This document shows positions 36,014 through 43,154 of a DNA stretch of 64,000 bases, one piece after another. The stretch covers positions 434,001 to 498,000 of the forward strand of contig NZ_FNGV01000002.1 of NCBI RefSeq assembly GCF_900103215.1. The letters are read 5' to 3'. This DNA comes from Kriegella aquimaris (GTDB lineage Bacteria; Bacteroidota; Bacteroidia; Flavobacteriales; Flavobacteriaceae). The notes under the pieces were generated by a model. It ran no database searches. It was given only the letters and a program-made list of their open reading frames with translations, and was not told the origin of the DNA. Position numbers and translations under genes: made by a program. The first letter of the stretch is position 1. Each line of letters starts with the position of its first letter.

Positions 36014-36298
36014 TCACACGGCATAAATCCCCAATACGAAAATTTTCTTGTCTGCTGTAGGGAGCTTGTCTATTTTTTCTAGGTGTTTTTGTTCATAACG
36101 TGCGGGTGTCAGAATAAAATAGACCTTTTTCCAAACTTAGCCACACCCATTATAGCGGTGTACCCAGACCGGGATAGAATCATTTTACTTTGATTTACTA
36201 TCTTTTGCCAATAAAGCATTTATAATTCGAATACATCTCGTGGTGTGCCCTAGTCTCCAATTCAAAGGGGCAACAAGAATTTGTTTAGATTTATCCAT
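36014..36298 (-). pseudogene. Collapsed glycosyltransferase (GT28/MGT-like) remnant
   Basis: Two ends of a glycosyltransferase survive with the middle missing. From the ATG at 36298 the frame reads MDKSKQILVAPLNWRLGHT then RCIRIINALLAKDSKSK and stops at 36185. This matches the N-terminal Rossmann motif of UDP-sugar transferases, normally APLNWGLGHATR. Immediately after, in the next frame, comes ILSRSGYTAIMGVAKFGKR, the nucleotide-sugar site near the C-terminus of the same family. After one more frameshift follows YFILTPARYEQKHLEKIDK, ending at the stop at 36014-36016. About 200 central residues are gone. An intact protein would have roughly 330-370 residues. It occupies most of the 397-bp gap before trmB. 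Confidence 0.75.
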
Positions 36299-36321
36299 AT
36301 AACATGAAAAAACAATATTCG

Positions 36322-36348
36322 TTGGGTTTGGAGATTTCCTTAGCTTTG
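36322..36348 (+). promoter_or_regulatory. Candidate promoter of trmB
   Basis: TTG (36322-36324) and TAGCTTTG (36341-36348) are 16 bases apart, one short of the usual 17-23. The -7 box ends 23 bases before the TTG start codon of trmB. It is in the divergent region upstream of the glycosyltransferase remnant. Confidence 0.45.
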
Positions 36349-36371
36349 CCAAATCATTAAATTTTAGTTTT

Positions 36372-37037
36372 TTGGGAAGCAAGAACAAGTTGAAACGATT
36401 TAGGGAGAATGAGACATTTGGCAATGTTATTCAGCCCAGCAGGGATGAAATACAGAATGGTTATCCTTTAAAAGGCAATTGGAAAAGCCATTTTGGCAAT
36501 GATAATCCAATAGTGCTTGAACTTGGTTGTGGTAAAGGTGAGTATACGGTAGGGCTCGCCCAAAGAAACAAAGACAAGAATTTTATTGGAATTGATATCA
36601 AAGGAGCTCGGTTATGGCGTGGAGCCAAAACGGCTTTGGAAGAAAATCTATCGAACGTTGCTTTTCTCCGTACCCAAATAGAACTCATTGATGATTTGTT
36701 CGCAGCGAACGAAATATCGGAAATCTGGATAACTTTTCCAGACCCCCAAATCAAGTACAAGCGGACCAAACATCGTATGACCAACCGCTTTTTTTTGGAA
36801 AAATACAAGCAAGTATTGAACCCAAATGGGGTAGTTCACCTTAAAACAGATAGTGAATTTATGCACGGGTATACCTTGGGCCTTTTGCAAGGATTGGGCC
36901 TTGAAATAATATATGCAAATCACGACGTATACAAAAATGAAGGGAGCCCTGAAGCTGTTTTAGGAATACAGACCTTTTATGAGGGTCAATATCTTGAAAA
37001 AGGAAAACCGATTACCTATATTCAATTTAGGATTTAA
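36372..37037 (+). CDS. trmB: tRNA (guanine-N7-)-methyltransferase
   Basis: Methylates G46 of tRNA variable loops with SAM. 221 residues. The start is TTG at 36372, giving the family-typical MGSKNKLKRFRENETF; no suitable ATG exists before the domain. SAM motif LELGCGKGEYTVGLAQ near 54-69, then IGIDIKGARLW, and the active-site region WITFPDPQIKYKRTKHRM near 119-136. Followed by LysE 3 bp downstream, so trmB, LysE and the alkyltransferase-like gene likely form one operon. Confidence 0.96.
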   Translation: MGSKNKLKRFRENETFGNVIQPSRDEIQNGYPLKGNWKSHFGNDNPIVLELGCGKGEYTVGLAQRNKDKNFIGIDIKGARLWRGAKTALEENLSNVAFLRTQIELIDDLFAANEISEIWITFPDPQIKYKRTKHRMTNRFFLEKYKQVLNPNGVVHLKTDSEFMHGYTLGLLQGLGLEIIYANHDVYKNEGSPEAVLGIQTFYEGQYLEKGKPITYIQFRI

Positions 37038-37040
37038 AGA

Positions 37041-37670
37041 ATGCAACACCTGCTCATACTTTTTTTTGCTACTTTTTCTGCGGCATTTATGGCCACGGTG
37101 CCTCCTGGGTTGCTAAATATGAATGCTGCCAAAACGAGCGTCGAAAAAGGTAAGTTGAATGGTATTACCTTTAGTCTTGGTGTTTCGAGCATGGTACTGA
37201 TTCAGGCCTATGTGGGCGTTTTGATTTCTAAATTCTTGTATAAGCACCCAGAAGTGGTCGAAGTGCTTTTGAAGATTGCGGTGATTATTTTCGCTTCATT
37301 GGCAATTTACTTCTTTAGGGCCGCTAGGCTGAGTGTGGTAAAAGTTTCTAAAAAAGTGAGCGTAAGCAAACGAAACAGCTATTTTAAGGGATTTCTTTTG
37401 GCGGCTGTAAATTTGTTGACTATTCCTTATTATAGCGGGCTCAACGCCATGTGGAATGCTACGGGTTGGATAAAATTTCAAATTACCGACATCCTGACTT
37501 TTGTCTTGGCCGCTGGTTTTGGTACCTTTTCAGTGTTGTATATGTACACGATTTATTTTAATAAATTGGAAAATAAGACCAGTCGTTTTTCAAAGAACTC
37601 CAATTATATTCTAAGTATTTTAATGGTCGTTCTATTGGTAATTACAATTTTCAGAATTAGCAATCAATAA
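37041..37670 (+). CDS. LysE-family translocator
   Basis: 209 residues with six hydrophobic segments (about 3-22, 40-62, 70-93, 113-134, 146-168 and 184-206). The N-terminal motif ATVPPGLLNMNAAKTSVEKG is the LysE/RhtB signature containing the conserved PPG. Family members export amino acids such as lysine, arginine or threonine. The substrate is not determinable here. It starts 3 bp after trmB and its stop overlaps the next start (TAATG). Confidence 0.85.
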   Translation: MQHLLILFFATFSAAFMATVPPGLLNMNAAKTSVEKGKLNGITFSLGVSSMVLIQAYVGVLISKFLYKHPEVVEVLLKIAVIIFASLAIYFFRAARLSVVKVSKKVSVSKRNSYFKGFLLAAVNLLTIPYYSGLNAMWNATGWIKFQITDILTFVLAAGFGTFSVLYMYTIYFNKLENKTSRFSKNSNYILSILMVVLLVITIFRISNQ

Positions 37671-38002
37671 TGGAGCCTGATAACAAGAACTTTTTTCAAA
37701 AAGTATATGAAGTCGCCAAACTAATTCCTTATGGTAGGGTAACCTCATATGGCGCCATTGCTAAATATTTAGGTGCCGCCCGCAGTGCAAGAATGGTGGG
37801 TTGGGCCATGAACGGAGCAGGTGCTATGGAAGACGTACCTGCACATCGTGTTGTCAACAAAGTGGGGCTGTTGACTGGCAAACATCATTTCGACGGCACT
37901 AATCTGATGCAACAGCTTTTGGAGAGTGAGGGAATTGAGGTCGTAGATCATCAGATAGTGGATTTCGATAAACATTTTTGGGACCCTTGGAAGGAATTGT
38001 AG
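37670..38002 (+). CDS. Alkyltransferase-like (MGMT-fold) protein without the active Cys
   Basis: 110 residues, the size of bacterial ATL proteins. The DNA-binding helix with SYGAIAKYLGAARSARMVGWAMN is intact, but the active-site PCHR motif is PAHR, with A58 in place of the alkyl-accepting Cys. ATLs bind O6-alkylguanine and flag it for nucleotide-excision repair without removing the alkyl group. That function is expected by family knowledge; PWHR is commoner than PAHR. Coupled to LysE by 1-bp overlap. Confidence 0.92.
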   Translation: MEPDNKNFFQKVYEVAKLIPYGRVTSYGAIAKYLGAARSARMVGWAMNGAGAMEDVPAHRVVNKVGLLTGKHHFDGTNLMQQLLESEGIEVVDHQIVDFDKHFWDPWKEL

Positions 38003-38041
38003 CCCGTCAATTATTTCTTAGTTGCATTTAATTGGTGGGTG

Positions 38042-38076
38042 AATCTGTCTCTAAATTGCAAAATCCGAGACAGATT
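38042..38076. repeat. Perfect 10-bp inverted repeat after the ATL gene
   Basis: AATCTGTCTC (38042-38051) and GAGACAGATT (38067-38076) are exact reverse complements around a 15-base loop, 40 bases after the ATL stop and 125 before mrp. There is no strong T-run, so it may be a weak terminator or part of a leader or regulator site. TATCTTTG at 38151-38158 could be the -7 box of mrp. Confidence 0.45.
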
Positions 38077-38201
38077 ATTCAGAATAATACTTTCTTATCC
38101 TACCATGTTATATTTCAATACCGTCACTTTCTAATCTCCGCCCTAAGCCTTATCTTTGTTGTTTAGAATCATTTTATATAAAGTGACAAAGCAGGAGTTT
38201 A

Positions 38202-39344
38202 ATGAAGATTGATAAAAAAGAAGTTTTAAAGGCCTTAGAAAACATCACTGTACCTGGAGAAGGAAAGAATATGGTCGATAGTGGCGCGGTAAAGAATATA
38301 CAAATTTTTGGTGATGAAGTCGAAGTCGATATAACAATTGGCAACCCGAGTTTGCAAGCACGTAAAAAAACCGAAGTAGAGATTTTAAAGATTATTCACC
38401 AAAAGGTATATGAAAAGGCCAAAATAAAAGTGAATATAAAGGTTGAAGCTGCAGCGGCAAAACCAAAAGTCAATGAAATTAAGGGCAAGCCCATACCGGG
38501 TATACAGAATATTATTGCCGTGGCCTCTGGTAAAGGAGGCGTTGGTAAGTCTACGGTAACGGCAAATTTAGCGGTTACTTTGGCCAAAATGGGTTTTAAG
38601 GTAGGGTTGTTAGATGCTGATATCTATGGGCCTTCAATGCCGATAATGTTCGATGTTGCCAATGAAAAACCTTTGGCCATTACTGTAGACGGTAAGTCTA
38701 AAATGAAGCCGGTAGAGAACTATGGCGTTAAATTGTTGTCCATCGGATTTTTCACCCAACCCAATCAAGCCGTTATTTGGCGGGGTCCCATGGCTTCTAA
38801 AGCACTCAATCAAATGATTTTTGATGCCCATTGGGGCGAATTGGATTTTATGTTGTTGGATTTACCTCCTGGTACAGGCGATATTCACCTGAGTATTATG
38901 CAGGCAATGCCGGTTACGGGTGCCGTTGTAGTCAGTACTCCACAAGAAGTGGCCTTGGCAGATGCCAAAAAGGGTGTTGCCATGTTTCAGCAAGACTCTA
39001 TAAACGTGCCAGTTTTAGGGATTGTTGAGAATATGGCGTATTTTACACCGGAGGAACTTCCTAATAACAAATATTATATCTTTGGAAAGGAAGGAGCCAA
39101 ACATTTGGCGGAGGATTTGAATGTTCCCTTTTTAGGGGAAATTCCATTGGTACAGAGTATTCGTGAAGCAGGCGATATTGGTAGGCCAGCGGCTCTGCAA
39201 ACGGCGACTCCGATTGAAAAGGCTTTTGAAGAACTAACCAAAAATGTAGTTCAAGAATTGGTGGCCAGAAACAAGAGTTTGCCGCCAACGGAAGCAATTA
39301 AAATAACAACAATGGCAGGATGTTCCGCCGTGAAAAAGAAATAG
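38202..39344 (+). CDS. apbC: Mrp/NBP35-family Fe-S carrier ATPase
   Basis: 380 residues. An N-terminal MIP18/DUF59 domain (about 1-90) precedes the P-loop ATPase, with the deviant Walker A SGKGGVGKSTVTANLA near 110-125, DADIYGPSMP and the LDLPPGTGDIHL segment near 223-234. The family carries and delivers Fe-S clusters to apoproteins. A NifU-type scaffold gene follows 2 bp later, and a ferredoxin reductase and ferredoxin are further downstream, fitting a role in Fe-S biogenesis. Just before its last six codons it has a single Cys (MAGCSAV). Confidence 0.94.
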   Translation: MKIDKKEVLKALENITVPGEGKNMVDSGAVKNIQIFGDEVEVDITIGNPSLQARKKTEVEILKIIHQKVYEKAKIKVNIKVEAAAAKPKVNEIKGKPIPGIQNIIAVASGKGGVGKSTVTANLAVTLAKMGFKVGLLDADIYGPSMPIMFDVANEKPLAITVDGKSKMKPVENYGVKLLSIGFFTQPNQAVIWRGPMASKALNQMIFDAHWGELDFMLLDLPPGTGDIHLSIMQAMPVTGAVVVSTPQEVALADAKKGVAMFQQDSINVPVLGIVENMAYFTPEELPNNKYYIFGKEGAKHLAEDLNVPFLGEIPLVQSIREAGDIGRPAALQTATPIEKAFEELTKNVVQELVARNKSLPPTEAIKITTMAGCSAVKKK

Positions 39345-39346
39345 CT

Positions 39347-39586
39347 ATGACACCGGAAGAACTTAAAGTAAACGTTGAAAAGGCGTTGGAAGAGATTCGA
39401 CCTTTTTTGCAAAGTGACGGGGGTGACATCTCATTGGTCTCCATTGATAACGAAAACTCGGTCAAGGTAAGGTTGCAGGGTGCATGTGTAGGCTGTACCG
39501 TAAATCAGATGACATTGAAAAGTGGGGTAGAGATGACCATTAAAAAGTACGCCCCACAAATTGAGGAAGTGGTTAACGTTGGATAG
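39347..39586 (+). CDS. NifU-type Fe-S scaffold protein
   Basis: 79 residues from the ATG at 39347, 2 bases after the mrp stop; an upstream ATG at 39320 lies inside mrp and adds non-family residues. The C-terminal NifU/NfuA domain is complete: IRPFLQSDGGDISLVSID and the cluster-binding CVGC in LQGACVGCTVNQMTLKSG. It assembles or relays Fe-S clusters and probably works with the Mrp protein. Confidence 0.94.
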   Translation: MTPEELKVNVEKALEEIRPFLQSDGGDISLVSIDNENSVKVRLQGACVGCTVNQMTLKSGVEMTIKKYAPQIEEVVNVG

Positions 39587-39660
39587 CTTCATATCGAAAT
39601 ATCGCTAAAAAGGAAAGGTTAAGTTTTAAACTATTGTGGCACCAAATATTTTAATTTTAC

Positions 39661-40719
39661 ATGATTGAAACAGACATACTGATAATTGGAGCGGGACCTA
39701 CGGGTCTTTTTGCTGTTTTTGAAGCTGGTTTATTACAGCTGAAATGTCACTTGATCGATGCGCTTCCACAAGCTGGCGGTCAGTGTTCGGAGATTTATCC
39801 CAAAAAGCCCATCTACGATATTCCAGGTTTCCCTGAAGTACTTGCCGGTGACCTTGTTGATAATCTTATGGAACAGATAAAACCTTTCGAACCTGGTTTT
39901 ACTTTGGGCGAAAGAGCACAGACCATTGATACATTGGAAGACGGCACTTTTGTCGTAACTACAAATAAAGGAACAAAACACCATGCGCCAGTTGTTGCGA
40001 TTGCAGGAGGGCTGGGGAGTTTTGAACCGAGAAAGCCGCCTTTGGACAATCTGAAGAGATATGAGGATAATGGACTTGCCTATATCATAAAAGACCCCGA
40101 GGTCTACCGAAATAAAAAGGTGGTCATTGCCGGTGGCGGTGATTCGGCCTTGGATTGGAGTATCTTTTTAACAGATGTTGCTTCAGAAGTGACTTTAGTG
40201 CACCGTCGAAACGAGTTTCGCGGCGCATTGGATTCTGTGGAAAAAGTACAACAACTAAAAAACCAAGGAAAAATAAACTTGATTACACCAGCTGAGGTAA
40301 CGGCCCTGCACGGAGCTGAGAAGTTGGAGGGCATATCAATTAGTAAAACGGCCAATGCCCAAGAAGATATTCTACTTGAGACCGATAGTTTTATTCCTTT
40401 ATTCGGACTATCGCCAAAATTGGGTCCCATTGCCGATTGGGGGCTCGACATCGAACGAAATGCCATAAAAGTCAATACTTTCGATTATCAGACCAATGTT
40501 CCCGGCATATATGCCATAGGTGATGTTAACACCTATCCCGGCAAACTTAAATTGATTTTGTGCGGTTTTCATGAAGCCACCCTAATGTGCCAAAGTGCTT
40601 ACCAACGCATTCATCCTGATAAAAAATACGTGATGAAATATACGACTGTTGGTGGTGTAACTGGTTTCGATGGCAGCAAAAAGGAAGCGCCGAAAGCTGT
40701 AGTGAAAGCCATCGAATAG
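39661..40719 (+). CDS. Ferredoxin--NADP reductase, thioredoxin-reductase type
   Basis: 352 residues. FAD motif ILIIGAGPTGLFAVFEAG near 5-22, then IDALPQAGGQCSEIYPKK, the NAD(P) motif VVIAGGGDSALDW near 156-168, and the second FAD motif NVPGIYAIGDVNTYPGK. The thioredoxin-reductase CxxC is absent, as in YumC-like reductases. A 2Fe-2S ferredoxin gene follows, a likely partner. Confidence 0.93.
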   Translation: MIETDILIIGAGPTGLFAVFEAGLLQLKCHLIDALPQAGGQCSEIYPKKPIYDIPGFPEVLAGDLVDNLMEQIKPFEPGFTLGERAQTIDTLEDGTFVVTTNKGTKHHAPVVAIAGGLGSFEPRKPPLDNLKRYEDNGLAYIIKDPEVYRNKKVVIAGGGDSALDWSIFLTDVASEVTLVHRRNEFRGALDSVEKVQQLKNQGKINLITPAEVTALHGAEKLEGISISKTANAQEDILLETDSFIPLFGLSPKLGPIADWGLDIERNAIKVNTFDYQTNVPGIYAIGDVNTYPGKLKLILCGFHEATLMCQSAYQRIHPDKKYVMKYTTVGGVTGFDGSKKEAPKAVVKAIE

Positions 40720-40748
40720 TCTCTGAAATTATTAAATATATTGTAGAA

Positions 40749-40783
40749 TGTCATCCTGAGCGAGTCGAAGGAAATTGTGACGA
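40749..40783. repeat. Interspersed intergenic repeat of the TCATCCTGAGCGA type
   Basis: TGTCATCCTGAGCGAGTCGAAGG (shown as TGTCATCCTGAGCGAG plus TCGAAGG) starts at 40749 and lies between the ferredoxin reductase and ferredoxin genes. Strings of this kind (GTCATCCTGAGCGnAGTCGAAGG) are scattered repeats in many Bacteroidota genomes. A related-looking stretch with GCAGCAATGACG at its end is on the other side of the ferredoxin gene (about 41160-41242), and a fragment GTACTTCGACGCTGAGTCGA is at 62021-62040. Confidence 0.5.
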
Positions 40784-40818
40784 AGGTGTAAGTTCCGAGT
40801 CTGACAAATAGATAGTAA

Positions 40819-41148
40819 ATGACCGACATTAAGATAAAAATAACCGATCGTGAAGGTGTATTGCATGAGGTAGATGCGCCAACGGATATGAATATGAACC
40901 TTATGGAAGTGGTTCGTTCTTACGAATTGGCTCCTGAAGGAACCATTGGCATATGTGGTGGCATGGCCATGTGTGCTTCCTGCCAATGTTATGTAAAATC
41001 AGATCATAATCTCCCCGAGATGTCAGATGATGAAGATGCCATGCTGGCCGAAGCTTTCAATGTTCAAGACAATAGTCGGTTGGGCTGTCAAATTCATATG
41101 ACCGAAGATTTGAACGGTCTCGAGGTCGAGTTGGCACCAGAGAGTTAA
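40819..41148 (+). CDS. 2Fe-2S ferredoxin, adrenodoxin type
   Basis: 109 residues. Cluster ligands follow the adrenodoxin pattern: ICGGMAMCASCQC gives C-x5-C-x2-C near 48-57, with the fourth in SRLGCQIHM near 93. The opening DIKIKITDREGVLHEVDAP is typical. It transfers single electrons to monooxygenases or Fe-S assembly. The reductase encoded upstream is its probable electron donor. The 99-bp gap to the reductase contains an interspersed repeat. Confidence 0.94.
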   Translation: MTDIKIKITDREGVLHEVDAPTDMNMNLMEVVRSYELAPEGTIGICGGMAMCASCQCYVKSDHNLPEMSDDEDAMLAEAFNVQDNSRLGCQIHMTEDLNGLEVELAPES

Positions 41149-41253
41149 ATCTTTTCTTAATAGCGAGCGAAGCAGAGCTATCTGTCAATTTGGGAGGTCA
41201 ATTCAACCCAGGCTGTCGTCGTAAAAAGATTCGCAGCAATGACGTGTTCCAAT

Positions 41254-42990
41254 TTAAATCCTTGCCTGATAAGTAAAGAGATTGTAATAACGGCCTTCTT
41301 TAGAGATGAGCTCGTCATGGGTGCCCTGTTCGGCGATTCGACCATTTTCTATCACCAAAATTTGATCCGCTTTACGAATGGTGCTTAACCTGTGTGCAAT
41401 TACAAAGGTCGTACGGCCCCTAGTAAGTTCTGCCAAACTCTTTTGAATCAAAGCTTCACTTTCGGTATCGAGATTAGAGGTGGCCTCGTCCAGTATCAAT
41501 ATCTTCGGGTTGGCCAACACAGCACGTGCGATGGCTATGCGTTGTCGTTGTCCGCCCGAGAGTTTTACGCCGCGCTCCCCAATAAGAGTTTCTAGGCCCT
41601 TTTCGAAGCGATCGGTGAACTCATCGACATAGGCGGCTTTGACGGCTTTTTGAACATCTGTTTCGGAGGCATTGGGTCTAGGGAACATGATGTTTTCTCG
41701 AATAGTTCCTTCAAACAAGAATTCATCTTGTAGAACGACACCTAAATTTTTGCGGTAACTGTTTAAGTTTACTTTCGATAAGTCTTTACCGTCTATGGTG
41801 ATCTTCCCGGATTGCGGATTTAGAAAAGTAGCTGCCAAACCAGCAATGGTTGATTTGCCCGAACCTGAACTTCCTACCAAAGCAACCACATTGCCAGAAT
41901 CGATGCTGAAATTTATATTGTGAAGTACTTCTTTATCTTCTTCGTAAGCAAATGAGACATCATCAAATACGATATTCCCTTTGAGCTCATCGAGAATTTC
42001 CGTTCGATTTTCTTCATCCGATTCGGGCACCATGTTCATTAATTCCTCGGTGCGGTCCAACCCGGCCAAAGCCTCGGTCAATTGGCTTCCGATGTTACTC
42101 ATTTGTACGATTGGAGCGATCATCAAGCCGAGAAGAAATGTAAATGTCAAAAATTCACCAATAGTCAATTCGTCCATCATAATCTTATAACCTCCGATTC
42201 CCATGATGCCCGTAGTGGCGATTCCAAGAAGAAAGGTAGAAGAACTGGTCATAAAGGCCGTGGCGGTCAAACTCTTTTTTACATTTTGAAAGAGTCTTTC
42301 TACTCCTTTTTCAAAAATTTCATTTTCTTGGGCTTCGGCATTAAATCCTTTTATCACCCGCACGCCTCCTAAAGTTTCGATAAGGCGCCCGGTGACCTCG
42401 GCATTTATTTTTCCCCGGTTTCTGAATATCGGGCGTATAATCTTAAATGCTTTTAATGCTATTAGCGCAAAAATTGCCATCGGAACAAGCGTGAAAAGTG
42501 TCATTGACCAACTGATTCGTAGAAGCAGAATAAGTGATACCACAGCGGTAATGGTACCGCCAACCAATTGTACCAGTCCTGTGCCTATTAAGTTTCTGAC
42601 ACCCTCAACATCTGTCATGATACGTGATACCAATGCCCCCGATTTGGCGTTATCAAAAAATCGTATGGGGAGCGACAATACTTTCTTTTGAACTTGGGCC
42701 CTTAATTCTGAGATTAAAAACTGCGCCTGAACACTCAATATTTTAGTCAATAAAAATGAGGTTACCGATTGTACTAAAATGGATGCTGCCACTGCCCCAA
42801 CAAGTAATTTTAGAAAATCGATATCCTTGTTCGGAATAATATCGTCCATTAGATATTTCAGTGACAATGGGGCAACGAAACTTGCCGCTTTACTAATGAC
42901 AATTAGAATCAGGCCAATGAAAACCAGATTGCGCCTTGGCCAGATAATGGTTTTGAAAGCGGTGAGAATACTAACTTTTTTTTCGGCCAT
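41254..42990 (-). CDS. ABC exporter, fused membrane and ATPase domains
   Basis: 578 residues. A six-segment ABC transmembrane domain spans about 15-310; the ATPase domain has Walker A ALVGSSGSGKSTIAGL near 369-384, signature LSGGQRQRIAIARAVL and Walker B ILILDEATSNLD with the H-loop VIAHRLSTIRKAD. The MsbA/BmrA-like plan indicates export of lipids or hydrophobic compounds as a homodimer. The substrate is unknown. A TATTTTTG -7 box (43032-43039, minus) lies upstream. Confidence 0.93.
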   Translation of the reverse strand: MAEKKVSILTAFKTIIWPRRNLVFIGLILIVISKAASFVAPLSLKYLMDDIIPNKDIDFLKLLVGAVAASILVQSVTSFLLTKILSVQAQFLISELRAQVQKKVLSLPIRFFDNAKSGALVSRIMTDVEGVRNLIGTGLVQLVGGTITAVVSLILLLRISWSMTLFTLVPMAIFALIALKAFKIIRPIFRNRGKINAEVTGRLIETLGGVRVIKGFNAEAQENEIFEKGVERLFQNVKKSLTATAFMTSSSTFLLGIATTGIMGIGGYKIMMDELTIGEFLTFTFLLGLMIAPIVQMSNIGSQLTEALAGLDRTEELMNMVPESDEENRTEILDELKGNIVFDDVSFAYEEDKEVLHNINFSIDSGNVVALVGSSGSGKSTIAGLAATFLNPQSGKITIDGKDLSKVNLNSYRKNLGVVLQDEFLFEGTIRENIMFPRPNASETDVQKAVKAAYVDEFTDRFEKGLETLIGERGVKLSGGQRQRIAIARAVLANPKILILDEATSNLDTESEALIQKSLAELTRGRTTFVIAHRLSTIRKADQILVIENGRIAEQGTHDELISKEGRYYNLFTYQARI

Positions 42991-43154
42991 TGGGTTATAA
43001 AAGATTCAAAATTAAAAGCTGCAAGGTACCGCAAAAATATATGGAATGTGAGCAACTAATATTGAAGAGCCAAATTTTAGTGTAAAATTAGTATTTCGAG
43101 ACCAAGACCGTTAATTTAGTTGGTTCGGAAAAGTAATTTCCTTATACTATAAAA

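Noticed and set aside
36185-36424. Intact 79-codon gene on the minus strand
   Set aside because: The first 42 codons are outside the homologous part and only a truncated glycosyltransferase N-terminus is present; the segment is better described as part of a pseudogene.
40104-40475. Antisense open frame opposite the ferredoxin reductase gene
   Set aside because: Ser/Thr-rich translation without a domain, fully inside a clear coding gene.
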